Positions 1 to 9,650 of a DNA stretch of 64,000 nucleotides are shown here, one piece after another; positions within the stretch are counted from its first letter, which is position 1; each line of letters starts with the position of its first letter. A program made the translations under genes and the position numbers. The stretch lies in contig CM059972.1 in the NCBI GenBank assembly GCA_030490835.1, forward strand, positions 38,667,452-38,731,451. Direction: 5' to 3'. The DNA comes from Annona cherimola. Taxonomy: Eukaryota > Streptophyta > Magnoliopsida > Magnoliales > Annonaceae. The notes under the pieces were generated by a model. It was not told the DNA's origin, did no database searches, and saw only the letters and a list, made by a program, of their open reading frames with translations.

Positions 1-2
1 TA

Positions 3-608
3 ACTGCTTCTAGGCCTGATATATTGTTTAGTGTGTGTATGTGTTCTAGATTTCAATCATGTCCAAAAGAATCACACTTGGTAGTTGTAAAAAGAATTTT
101 CAGATATTTAGTAGATACTACCAACATAGGACTTTGGTATCCAAAGGGCTGTAATTTTGATCTAATCGGATACTCGGATGCGGACTTTGCCGATTACAAG
201 GTAGATAGAAAAAGCACTAGTGGAACATGTCAGTTTCTTGGGAACATGTTGGTTTCATGGTTTTCAAGAAAACAAACTAGTGTTGCTCTATCTACGGCGG
301 AAGCCGAATATGTTGCCGCCGGGAGCTGTTGTGCTCAATTGCTTTGGATAAAACAACAACTTAGGGACTATGACATGGACTTTAAAAATATACCTATTAA
401 ATGTGATAATACTAGTGCAATATGTTTAACTAAAAATCCAGTATTGCATTCTAAGACCAAGCATATAGACCTTAGACTAGAAAATCATGATATATGTTTG
501 AAATATGTGAGAACAGAAGATCAAATTGCAAATATTTTTACCAAACGTCTAGCAAAAGAACCATTTTATAAAATTAGAAATGATATGGGAATGCTTGAAT
601 TAACTTAG
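3..608 (+). pseudogene. pol: SIRE-1 pol 3' end: RT C-terminus and RNase H (Ty1/copia)
   Basis: The frame is open from the left edge of the window to TAG at 606-608, so this is the 3' end of a longer polyprotein gene. Recognisable Ty1/copia RNase H motifs are GYSDADFADY with the first catalytic Asp, KSTSGTCQFLG, RKQTSVALSTAEAEY, KCDNTSAICLTKNP and the terminal IFTKRLAKEPFYKIRNDMG. RNase H degrades the RNA strand during reverse transcription in the virus-like particle. Against the two other copies in this window, about six residues are missing just after HIDLR, where the others read RHHFI-EH, so it is probably inactive despite the open frame. At the position where SIRE-2 and SIRE-3 have a stop (KQ*LKDY) this copy reads KQQLRDY. 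Family assignment is firm; the upstream part is outside the window. Confidence 0.93.
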
Positions 609-892
609 ATAAGCACAAGCTGAGGGGGAGCACAAGTTCAGGGGGAGCAACCCCGCCATTCTCCAAGGATTAACCCGCTCCATTTCTATTTTTTGATAAA
701 TTGACAAAAACGGAGAGAAGAGATCGGGATTTTTGAGTCTCCATCTTAAATATGTTTATGAATGTTTTTGTGATGTATTGAAATTCTATGATTTATTGGA
801 AGTAAAATATGCATGTTAAATTTCAAAATACACATTTGGTATATTTTAAAGACATTGAAAGGTATACACTCAAATCGGTTTTGTCAATCATC
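609..892 (+). other. SIRE-1 post-pol region with remnant of deleted additional ORF
   Basis: Only about 300 bp separate pol from the 3' LTR, against about 2.65 kb in SIRE-2. Positions 629-680 resemble part of the SIRE-2 aORF (26975-27031, proline-rich segment, with the shared string TTCAGGGGGAGCA). Positions 703-720 resemble the purine tract that follows the SIRE-2 aORF. The additional ORF therefore appears to have been removed by internal deletions, leaving scraps. Confidence 0.7.
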
Positions 893-906
893 AAAAAGGG
901 AGAGAT
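893..906 (+). promoter_or_regulatory. Polypurine tract of SIRE-1
   Basis: The purine run AAAAAGGGAGAGAT directly abuts the TGTTGG start of the 3' LTR. SIRE-2 has AAAAAGGGGGAGAT at the same place. It is the expected plus-strand primer for reverse transcription. Confidence 0.85.
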
Positions 907-1041
907 TGTTGGAAACATGTGGAAAATAAGCCAAGTCTATATTTTGATGATTAATAAATTAATTTGAGTAAGTTTTGGTTACTAACATGTTTGTGGAAAT
1001 GATTAAAGGTTATAAAATTGAAGAATATGAAGCATGGCAAG

Positions 1042-1371
1042 TCAAGTCGATCTCCAAGTTGACTCAGGCATCGACTTAGGCCAAGTTGATCCCCAAGTCG
1101 ACTCCAACAGCGACTTCAAGACGTCTTTTCCTTCCAGAGTTGAAATCGAGAATGAGAGGTGCCGAAGTCGCATCCCAAGTCGACTCCACTTGCGACTTGG
1201 GTGAAGTCGCAAACCAAGTCGACTCCAGCATCGACTTCGAAACTTCATTTCCTTCCAGAGTTGAAATCGAGAACAAGAGCTGCCAAAGTCGCATCCCAAG
1301 TCGACTCTGCATGCGACTTGGGTGAAGTCGCAGACCAAGTTGACTCCAGCTTCGACTTCAGTGCAGAATTT
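1042..1371 (+). repeat. GTCGAC palindrome cluster 1 with a 121-bp tandem duplication
   Basis: Repeated AAGTCGAC, AAGTCGCA and TGCGACTT words form nested palindromes. A unit beginning CCTTCCAGAGTTGAAATCGA occurs at 1130 and again at 1251, so 1130-1250 and 1251-1371 are an imperfect tandem duplication with a 121-bp period. Confidence 0.9.
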
Positions 1372-1714
1372 GCAGATCAAGACGACTCAATGATAGATTC
1401 AAGTGAAGATGAAGGCCAAAGACGACTCAAACATTCAAATAAAGATCAAATGAAGTTCAAAGCAAGAAGGGTTGCATGAATTCATCATGTTGGATTATGA
1501 ACACACATTTGGACATCATTAGGTGTTCTAAGATTCAAGTATTCAAGATTACAAGGATTCAAAGTTTGCAAGTCACGAAGCTAAAAGGGCATCAAGCAAG
1601 GATGATTATACAGAGTTACAAAAGATATAATCAAAGGAAGAACAACCAAACATGAAGAAATTCAAGCAAGCAAGGCATTCCAAAGATTTCAAGTTCAACT
1701 AGCAAGCTGAAGAA

Positions 1715-1855
1715 GTGAAGTCGCATCCGAAGTCGACTTCACCTATGACTTGGGTCAAGTCGAGGACCAAGTCGACCCAGATTGGAACTTGAAGAAGTTG
1801 CGGAGAGCGGAAGTCGCACCCGAAGTCGACTCCACCTGCGACTTGGGTCGCAACG
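1715..1855 (+). repeat. GTCGAC palindrome cluster 2
   Basis: A second group of the same words (GAAGTCGCA, AAGTCGAC, TGCGACTTGGGTC) lies about 75 bp upstream of the TATA box, as in the SIRE-2 LTRs. The placement suggests a cis-regulatory array. Confidence 0.85.
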
Positions 1856-1928
1856 GTCGGAAAACTTCTGAACGTTGGCGCATTAAATGCGCGCCACCTA
1901 CTTCCAAATGTTCGGATTCCTCACAAAT

Positions 1929-1937
1929 TATATAAGG
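1929..1937 (+). promoter_or_regulatory. TATA box in SIRE-1 LTR
   Basis: TATATAAGG stands downstream of the palindrome clusters, at the position where the SIRE-2 LTRs have TATATATAG. The transcript should start about 30 bp downstream. Confidence 0.6.
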
Positions 1938-3411
1938 CGTTCAATATGAACGAGGAGGGCAGCTGAGAATTCATTGAATGAGCATAACTCCCATATCTAA
2001 GAGCATTAAGTGATCAAGCCAACATCTAGAAGAAGAACCTTGCTTCCAAACTGCCAAGAGCTGCTTGCTGAATCATTAAGCCTACGTTACAAGTTCTTCT
2101 CTGCGCCAAATCTGCCTCTACACAATAGTAACGTGTAGAAACTTTCTTTTGTTATTTCTTGTTGTATTGAACTTGATTTAGTTTGAGTAACTAAGATCAA
2201 GTGTAAGCAAAGTAGTGTGTGATTGGAGTGGAACTCGTCACCTACTTGTGCTATGAATTGTTGATGCCCCCTAGAGCTGGAATCTAGAAGAGAGCAGTGG
2301 CTCTAGTTGTTTTTGTGAAATACATAGTGGAACCCAAGTCACAAGAGGTGTGAGCTTGGAAGAGTGGAGTAGGGAAGGTTGCCCGAACCACTATAAAATC
2401 TTGTTTGTTGTTATTTATTTCTGCTCTCTGCACTATATTTCTTTCCATTTGTTTCTTCATAAAAGGGGATTAGATTAATCCGGGGTAAAGTTTCTGTTTA
2501 TGTTGAAAATTTTTAAATACTCAATTCACCCCTCCCCTCTTGGGTAATTGCCATTAACTCGGGACCAACATCAAGAGGGGGTAATTTGTAGGGTATTATG
2601 TAAATTACTAAAAATAAGAAAATCCATGCAATTATCTCTTAATTAAATGCATAATTAAATGGTGCAAAAGGAGCATGGAATAGGTGGTAGCTATGGACGT
2701 CCAAGCAGCCCCTAAAGTGGATTTTGTGAAATATTTTTATAATAAAATAAATAACTAAAGTCAACTATGAGTTAATGAGGATTTTTTTGCATTAAATTAA
2801 AGTGAAATTCGGATCTAAAAGGGCAGATCTGGACTGTTGAATGGGAAAAGCAAAAATGGACAGCAACATGCCTCTTGGATGATGTGGACGGTTTGGCAGC
2901 TCTATGCATATTTTATAATTTGTTTTATTAAGCTAAAATGACCCTAAATGCCCTACACTACTATTTAATTAAATGAGTGATTAAATAAATCTATAAAAAA
3001 ATTAATTATGATGAGATAAGCTGCTGCAAAAAAGAGGAACGTGTGCAGGCATCAGAAAAAGGAGCAGAAAATTTTGACCGTGAAAGTGGCCAAAATGTGA
3101 TTTTTTGTATTTTTTAAAAATTGATAAATGCTTGGATAATTCGCCTAGGTATTAGGGAATATAAATGTGCATTTAATATCTGCAAAATTCGTTGAAAAAA
3201 ATTTTGAAAACAGCAGCTGATTGTGGACGTGATCTGGTGGACAGATTTGGGATGGTTTAATGCAATGGATGATTAGTGAATTTTTAATTAAGGAAAAAAT
3301 AATTTTAATGGCCCACAAGTTGCCATGTCAGCTAAGGGGATATAATTGCATCGGAATTAGCACAAATGAGGTGACATGTGGGGTCCACTAGATGGAAATT
3401 TCCAGCCATTG

Positions 3412-3420
3412 TATAAGGAG
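3412..3420 (+). promoter_or_regulatory. Possible TATA box in A1
   Basis: TATAAGGAG lies before a segment homologous to the start of the leader in A2, whose TATA box (TATAAATAG) is clearer. If correct, roughly 4 kb of LTR lies downstream of the transcription start. Confidence 0.45.
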
Positions 3421-4812
3421 CAAGGGATGTCCATGTGTGTGATGGATACTTAGAAAATTTTTGCATTTTGGAGCTCTCCTTTCCAGCAGCAGCTCACGTC
3501 CCAGCCCTAGGCCACCAAGGAGGAAGAAAAGAGAAGAAAAGAAAGGGGAAAAGGAGGGATTACCCATTTAATCAAGTAAGTATATGATTATTTTGATTTT
3601 ATACCTCAAATTTGGAAATTTTATGATGTTGTAAACTAAAATATGAACGGGATAGTAAATGGATGAAATTTAGCATGAAAATTTTTGGTAAGAATAATGA
3701 TAGAGTGATTAAGTAACGATCCAATTTTCATCTTAAAATAATAATCCATTTTCAAATTAAAAATCCGAGAAGATTAACATAAACAGGGTAAAACGGGTGA
3801 CAGGATCACCTGTAGAAAATGATTTTTAATAATTTTTATAAAAGGAATTTAGGTCTGAAAATTTTAAATAATATAAAAAAAATATTTATAATCACAAGAA
3901 AAAAATAAAAATTAAGTTTTCTTGGGTATAAATATGCCCCATAATTCACGTTATTAGGGCTGACCATAAACTCATAACACTGTACAGCACAGTAAAAATG
4001 CCAAAATAAATATATAATGTTATTATTTCGTGATGAAAGTTTTATGAAAGTTAATTCCTGTATTTATTGATGTATGATATAAATTTAAGAAATAAATACA
4101 TTTATTTTATTATAAATCAAGATTTAAAGATTTCAGTACACCTGATTTCAGCATATGTGGATAGTTTGAGAAAAACATAAAAAAGAAATATGAAACCATT
4201 GCAGAAATGATCCAGATTTATATATATTTTAATACCCTATATTTGGGTTAGGAAAATTTGGATTAATTGTTGAAATTTCTGATTTATGAAACTGTTTAGG
4301 GTTATGTGTCAAAAGACACGTTAAACGGGTGAAAATGGGTTCCAAAGTTGCTGTTTTGGAAACCTATGATTAGTGGATTAAAAAATCCGTGAAAATAAAC
4401 TAAATAAGTGTTAAATGAAGTGTATAAACTTTCTGAATTTGAGGACAATTTGTTGATTTGAAAAATTTTAAGAAATATATGAAGTAGACGTTGTTAGATG
4501 TACATATGTGAAGCAGTGCATATGATGAGATGATAAATGCATTATGTAAAATATTAAAATGCAAAAAATATGTTAAAATATGATGGAAAAATGTGAAATG
4601 AATTTCTGAATTGATAATATCAAATTTTGAGATTAATATATGGGAATTTAAGATGTGTCATAATGAATGATTGAGATACATAAATGTGTAAAATATGTAT
4701 ATCCGACTTGGAATTCAAGCGGGTTATGAATATTTATGAAAATGGGTTGGAAAACTAAGTGAATGCAAGCAAATGGAATTTACATGAATGTTATATCATT
4801 CTACATGTATAG

Positions 4813-4857
4813 GCAAAGGCAAAGAAAAGGTTGACCCGGGAAGCTCACGTGATCAAG
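4813..4857 (+). other. Conserved 45-nt exon-like block in A1
   Basis: The block starts GCAAAGGCAAAG immediately after TATAG and ends TCAAG immediately before GTAAGCAAGC. The same arrangement, 44-46 nt long, is found in A2 (24039-24083), A3 (29596-29640), A4 (44568-44613), A5 (35002-35046, minus) and A6 (49729-49772, minus). It looks like a small exon between a 3' splice site and a 5' splice site; splicing itself is inference. Confidence 0.55.
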
Positions 4858-5261
4858 GTAAGCAAGCAAACTTTCCAAAATATTGTTTCAAAGGAATTTT
4901 ATGAAATATATGGACTTGCTTTAATAAGTTGGTTTCATAATTGCTTACGAGATAAGTAAGTGAATTTTTAAGCATGATGTTTATATTCAAGTATTAAAAT
5001 TACTTGATCATGTTTATATTAATGATGTGGAGAATTGCTTATAGAGTAAGCAAGCTCAGGTCTTGAAAATATGATGCGGGTTTTAAGATGATTTTAATAT
5101 AAGAAAGTTCATACAAGTGTGGTTTACAAAGAGTTTTATCTTGAAAGAGTTTTAACTCTTTCATAAAATGATATTCAAAAACAAACCATGAAAATTCTAT
5201 TTATAAGGAGTTTTATTGAAAAATGTAATTCTTTACAAAATGGTTTCTAGAAATAAATAGA

Positions 5262-5397
5262 TGTTTTGAAATGGTTTCCATTAAATGTCATAAATTGAAT
5301 TTATGTGTGTGTTTTGAGATTTCTGTAGTTGTTTTGAAATAGTTTCCATTAAATGTCATAAATTGAATTTATGTGTGTGTTTTGAGATTTCTGTAGG
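5262..5397 (+). repeat. Two tandem 68-bp units in A1
   Basis: The unit beginning TGTTTTGAAAT occurs at 5262, 5330 and, as a partial copy, 5398. The two full copies are nearly identical, which indicates a recent local duplication. Confidence 0.92.
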
Positions 5398-5867
5398 TGT
5401 TTTGAAATAATCTATCAAGGTGCTTTTCAACTCTTAGAGTTGTAACACGTTGATGATGCTTTACTCTGATATTCTAAAAAGATTTAAGGGTGACCAGTCC
5501 TACAAATTGATTTGGCAGATTTTATGTTTAAATAATGATCAAAAGATTATGCAAACTCCTCTATATATAAAAATAACAAGGAAGTGACATGGATAAAACA
5601 GATAATGCCATTACAGTGGATGGAAGTGAGTTGCATATGTTTTGCTCATAAAAATGTTACTAAGAAAAGTTTTGTCTCTGCGAGTTTTGAATTAGTTCAA
5701 AAGCTTCTTAAAATAAGAATTTCGAAAGTTGTTTAGCAAGTCATTAAAGTTTTGCAAAATATTGTCTTCTCAAATATTTCAAATGTTTGGTAAAATGGAT
5801 TTATTAAAACATTGTCAAACTCTTTAAGGGTGGTCATCCTAACATCAAGATTTGGAAATAGTTTACA

Positions 5868-6010
5868 AAAATGTTTTATTTTCAAAACAAACCACGCACA
5901 GTTCTCAATTCGAGAAGGGCATAGTTTGCAGATTGAGTGGTTTAAAATATTTTATTTTAAAAACAATCCTACCCAGTTCTTAATTCGAGAAGGGCATAGT
6001 CTGCGGAATA
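5868..6010 (+). repeat. Two imperfect 72-bp tandem units in A1
   Basis: TATTTTCAAAACAA at 5878 and TATTTTAAAAACAA at 5950 begin two copies that both continue into AATTCGAGAAGGGCATAGT. The period is 72 bp. Confidence 0.8.
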
Positions 6011-6509
6011 AGTTGGCTTTATACATATCAAGCTGAAGCTTGAAAAAGGGCACAGTCAAATGATTGTGCTAAGTTTTGTGAAAATCATTGCTAGCATACG
6101 AGTGTACGCAAAACAATGTACTAGGCTCATGGTTGAGGCGGTTATGGACCAAAATGGTCGAAAACCAAAGCTCACCTCTACCTATAGCCGAGTTGCTTAG
6201 GGAAGTCTGGAGGCCGGCGGCACCCTCTCTGAAATGGGAGTAAGGTCATGAGCAAACGCCTGGCTCGCGTGCTGTCTCATGAAAGGTTTCTTTCCTAGGG
6301 AAGGATGATCACTTGTTAAGTGTCACCAACCTGAGGGTCAGAGACACAAATCCATATGTTTTTGAAACATACATATGTTCCCTCTGTTTTAAAAAGTCCC
6401 AAAATGGGCACCTACTCTGTTTGGTTTTAAATGGATTTGTGTTGGCTTTAAATGGATTTATGTTTAGTTTTCAAAAGATACCATATGCGGGTTAAAAGAG
6501 GTTTATATG

Positions 6510-6780
6510 AAAAAATATTTATGGACATGAGAATGTCCGCATAGATAAAAGATTTCTATACACATGCATTGCTTTTGAGTAACCCTGAGTTGGGTTATAC
6601 AGAAAATTTAAATAAATGATGTTTTGGGACAAGTAAATGTCCTCATGAGAAAAAGGTTATAAGAAAAATATTTTAGGACATATAATTATCCTCATGCCAT
6701 ATGAAAAATATTTTTGGACATAGACATGTCCTCATGATAGATGAAAACTATTTTGGGACAAACAATTGTCCCCATGAAAA
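6510..6780 (+). repeat. GGACAT/ATGTCC hairpin minisatellite in A1
   Basis: Five irregular copies of GGACA-(4 to 8 nt)-TGTCC followed by CATG occur near 6518, 6628, 6678, 6713 and 6756. Each copy can form a small stem-loop. A3 has a longer array of the same kind. Confidence 0.75.
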
Positions 6781-6984
6781 ATGGTTTAGATGCATAGACA
6801 TCACCTTTGAAAATCCTCGAAATGGGGACATGCACAAAGTTTTATGAGTTTATTATAAAGAAGATTTCTATAAAAGGTTTCTTCCTATTGGTAGTTGATC
6901 ACTTGATAAGTATCTCCTACCTAATGGGCAAGGGATGCGTTTAAATGAACAAAAATGATGCTTGCTTACTGAGTTTATTACTCA

Positions 6985-7006
6985 CGTTTTGTTTTCCCAA
7001 CCTTAG
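6985..7006 (+). other. Acceptor-like conserved block in A1
   Basis: CTCACGTTTTG and a pyrimidine-rich stretch lead to CCTTAG followed by ACAGGT. A3 has nearly the same string at 32041-32066, and A5 and A6 have related strings on the minus strand. It could be the 3' splice site paired with the donor at 4858. Confidence 0.45.
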
Positions 7007-7412
7007 ACAGGTTTAAGGCTCGAGGGAAGGAGCAAAGCTAAAAGGTATTGGTATGTTTGAAGAATGAAGGAAGAAATGTATTGTTTATAATGAAATGGGA
7101 TTGATTATGTATGATGTAAATAGATAAGTGATTATGTATAAAATTCTACGTGAATTTTTATTTATGAATATATATGCTGCCTATAATATGAAAGTAAAGA
7201 TACTTGTATGACAAATTTTATGATGATATGGATGAGTCCACTATGGATGATGACAAGTATGCGCTTATATAATGAAGGAAACGAAAAAAATTTGGACGAG
7301 ATCAAATTAAGAACCCGCCACATGTTCAGGGCAACAATCCTGATCACATTTACCAATCGAAAATAGATCTTGAGGTAAGGTTGTGACGCTCGGGTCGGGG
7401 GCGCCATAGAAG

Positions 7413-7429
7413 TTGGTATCAGAGCAAGG
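7413..7429 (+). promoter_or_regulatory. Primer-binding site of A1 (tRNA-iMet)
   Basis: TTGGTATCAGAGCAAGG lies four bases after the LTR end. TGGTATCAGAGC is the standard complement of the plant initiator tRNA-Met 3' end. This marks A1 as the 5' LTR of an element reading to the right. Confidence 0.88.
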
Positions 7430-7590
7430 ATTGGTAAATAGGCGGGACAAGGAGAAACTAAAGGATGATGAAAGGATAGATCTGATGCCACAAAGCATGA
7501 TATCAGAGCAAAGATTGGTAAAATGGCGTGGAAAGAAAGGATTTGATATCAAAGAGCTACATATCAAAGCAAGGATTGGTGAATAAGTAT
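7413..7590 (+). repeat. PBS-like sequence repeated three times
   Basis: TATCAGAGCAAGGATTGGTAAA at 7417 recurs as TATCAGAGCAAAGATTGGTAAA at 7499 and TATCAAAGCAAGGATTGGTGAA at 7563. The copies are about 65-82 bp apart, and the first is the true PBS next to the LTR. Confidence 0.8.
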
Positions 7591-8039
7591 AGGAAAAATG
7601 ATGGAAGGGATAGATTGAAATTATAGGAAATACTTATGATGTGTTAATTTTAAGATTATATGAATATATGATGATTTGTCATAATTATGTCACAAATATA
7701 GCAAATTGCTATGATATTTTAATAGGTAGGTGATTCATAAAGGAAAAGTAATTTTGCACTATGAAAAAGTGATATTGAAAAGAAAAGTAAGAAAAAGGTA
7801 AGATCTCAGAAAAATATAGATAGAAGGTGGATATTTAAGGAATACATGTTATATGTAGTTCTAACTCCATCTTTTATGATTGACAGGATTAGTGATCGAA
7901 AGAACTACACTCAAGTGAGTGTGTAGCCGAGGAATCCTTCCTCGATGATTTGATAATTATATATTAAGAATTATGAATAATAAGAAACTCAGCAAAAAAT
8001 GACCTAATTGGACTAGCATAAGCATTCTTACTACATAAG
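7591..8039 (+). other. AT-rich internal remnant of the A1 element
   Basis: No ORF is visible. The segment contains a GTAAG-to-GACAG interval at 7798-7886 that resembles a short intron, and a small inverted repeat GAGGAATCCTTCCTC near 7929. The border with element B is not sharp; recognisable B LTR sequence begins near 8040. Flanks expected left of SIRE-2 (the rest of its 5' LTR and of A3) are absent, so a deletion breakpoint probably lies near 7960-8040. Confidence 0.5.
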
Positions 8040-9650
8040 TACTATCGATCCCACTAGGAACTGTTAATCGGAGTTATTAATTAGTTTAACTGCTTTCAAT
8101 GGGTGGAAAATTTTGAGTGTTTATGATTCGACTAAACTAACTATTGCGACGAGGAATCAGAGTAGAGATCACGAGACTACTGGATACTAAAAGCGAGTTT
8201 GCTGATTAGGGATGGCAGATGGATAGATCGGAATCCTTGAATCTAAACTATATTGCTCTGGTTCTTTTTAAGTGGATTGCATATGGATTTACTAGCCCAA
8301 GTTCATATATCTATATATATATATTTTCCAACAGTATATAAAGCTAATTACACCCTATTTAAGTGCTATGTTCCCATGCCATTAAATAAAGTGAAATTGA
8401 TAAGTGCATAACTTGTATAATGACTACACAGGGTTTAACGGTATATTCCTATGCGCTAAACAACTCTCCTCACACAAAGGTCGAAACCTATGCCTTGCAC
8501 ATGGATCTGGCAAAGATCTTCCTCTTCAAAGGATAAATCAAGCAATTAAATCATCTTACAAGGTAGCTAATCTTGTAAAAGCATTAAACTCACACATGCA
8601 AAGGTAAATCATAGACAATCATATATAAGCTTAAATATTCATTACTGAATATTCTAAGAACTAAGAAACAATATAGTTTAAAATTCAGTTCATCCTAACT
8701 ATCCATCTAATGGAGGTTTAGCTCAAAGACACGATCTTAACATCCAATACATCCATATAGAAGGTATCCATAAAGACAGAGAAAGAAAATTAGAAAGAAT
8801 AAGAGAAAATCGTTTCCGGCGGTTTCCACCAACGGGGCCTGAATCCTCTCTTCAATCCGTACTTTAATCTTGATTTCCACTTTCTTCTGCACTTTGGTTC
8901 GTTCTCAGGCTCTCCTCCCTCTTTCCTTCGCGCGAACCTCGAGGAACTATATAGAGTCCTATTTGCGCAGCTTATGCACTAGAATATTCGCATACGAATG
9001 CGTATTGGCGCCTAAGCGCCAACTCTCTGTGTGCTAAGAGTTTGGACACATTCTGGAAACCCTAGGAATTTTTGCACTGGCGCCTAGACACCCCTAGCTG
9101 GCGCCTAGGCGCCAACTCTCTGGATTGTCCCTGCCTGGAGCTTCTCCTTAACTTTTGTAGCTGCCCCTGCACTGGCGCCTAGGCACCCCTGGTTGGAGCC
9201 TAGGCGCCAACTCCTTGGACTGCACCACCTGATTTGTGGCTTCTGACTTGGATTTCATGTAGAGAAGTGGCGCCTAGGGCCAACTCTCTGAAATGCCATG
9301 CATGTCAGCTGTGTGTGCTGCAAATGGTTAAGGCGCGTAGGGTGGCGCCTAGGCGCCAATGGGTGGCTCCTAGGCGCCATTCATCTGCCTCTGGATGCCT
9401 CAGCTGGCATTTAACTCGTCTACTCTGCCGTCATACGTCCCGTCCTTCCTGCAAAAGATGGAAAAACTAAATAAATAAACTAAAAATACCTAAATAAGGC
9501 TAAAATTGCCTAAAAATTAATTAATGCTCCTAAAATGCAAAGCGGGTGAAAATTAAGTTAAATGAGTACAAACTGTGCCTAATCTCTCGAACTAACACAC
9601 AAATTAAGTCTGAAATGGGCTATGATATCTCCTAAAAATACGAGTTATCA
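8040..9650 (-). repeat. 3' LTR of element B
   Basis: It matches 12780-14245 almost throughout, for instance GGGATGGCAGATGGATAGAT and CCACCTGATTTGTGGCTTCT. The LTR begins (minus strand) TGATAACTCGTATTTTTA at 9650. Its far end near 8040 is not clean: the terminal segment present in the other LTR (12689-12780) is not recognisable. It is longer than its partner over the shared part because it carries more palindrome units. Confidence 0.82.
9006..9380. repeat. GGCGCCTAGGCGCC palindrome cluster, 8 copies
   Basis: Eight perfect or degenerate copies of the 14-bp palindrome GGCGCCTAGGCGCC are spaced by 22-75 bp, often followed by AACTCTCTG. The partner LTR has four. Confidence 0.88.

Larger units (their letters stand above)
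907..2570 (+). mobile_element. 3' LTR of SIRE-1 (1,664 bp)
   Basis: The LTR starts TGTTGGAAAC after the polypurine tract and ends GGGACCAACA; the terminal TGTTGG/CCAACA inverted repeat is shared by the other SIRE LTRs in the window. It holds two GTCGAC-rich palindrome clusters, a TATA box, one copy of the 49-bp unit that is repeated two or three times in SIRE-2 (around 2262-2310), and the conserved 3' end with CACCCCTCCCCTCTTGGGTA. The right flank TCAAG continues into a family A LTR, so SIRE-1 inserted into A1. The left target duplication lies outside the window. Confidence 0.92.
2571..7408 (+). mobile_element. Family A LTR A1, 5' part missing (about 4.8 kb)
   Basis: The opening (AGGGGGTAATTTG-AGGGTATT) matches the interior of A5 near 39050-39085 on the other strand, so SIRE-1 entered this LTR. 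The end reads GGTCGGGGGCGCCATA, a variant of the family end GGGCGCCACA, and is followed by a tRNA-iMet PBS. Hallmarks shared with A2-A6 are the CTTACTGAG...ACTCAC segment near the 3' end, a GC-rich block at about 6120-6260 (GAGTTGCTTAGG, GGCACCCTCTCTGAAATGGG), and GCAAAGGCAAAG...GGTAAGCAAGC. The very long LTR and tRNA-iMet PBS fit a Ty3/gypsy chromovirus (Tekay/Del-like), but no pol is present, so lineage is inference. Confidence 0.82.

Noticed and set aside
1086..1350. CRISPR-like pattern of short palindromic repeats with spacers
   Set aside because: Units are degenerate, spacers are themselves repeat-like and shared between copies, and the arrays lie in LTRs of a plant retrotransposon.
1042..1480. 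Overlapping open frames on both strands in the LTR palindrome clusters (also near 14240-14510, 28053-28303, 38173-38397, 47491-47748)
   Set aside because: They arise because the GTCGAC repeat lacks stops in several frames on both strands. No start context, no domain, and they are not conserved as frames among LTRs.
7413..7429. tRNA gene at the TGGTATCAGAGC or TGGCGCCGTTG matches
   Set aside because: Only the 3'-end complement is present next to LTR termini, without cloverleaf sequence. They are primer-binding sites.
7798..7886. 89-nt intron (GTAAG to GACAG) behind A1
   Set aside because: Only one copy is visible and no ORF flanks it, so there is no support beyond the consensus dinucleotides.
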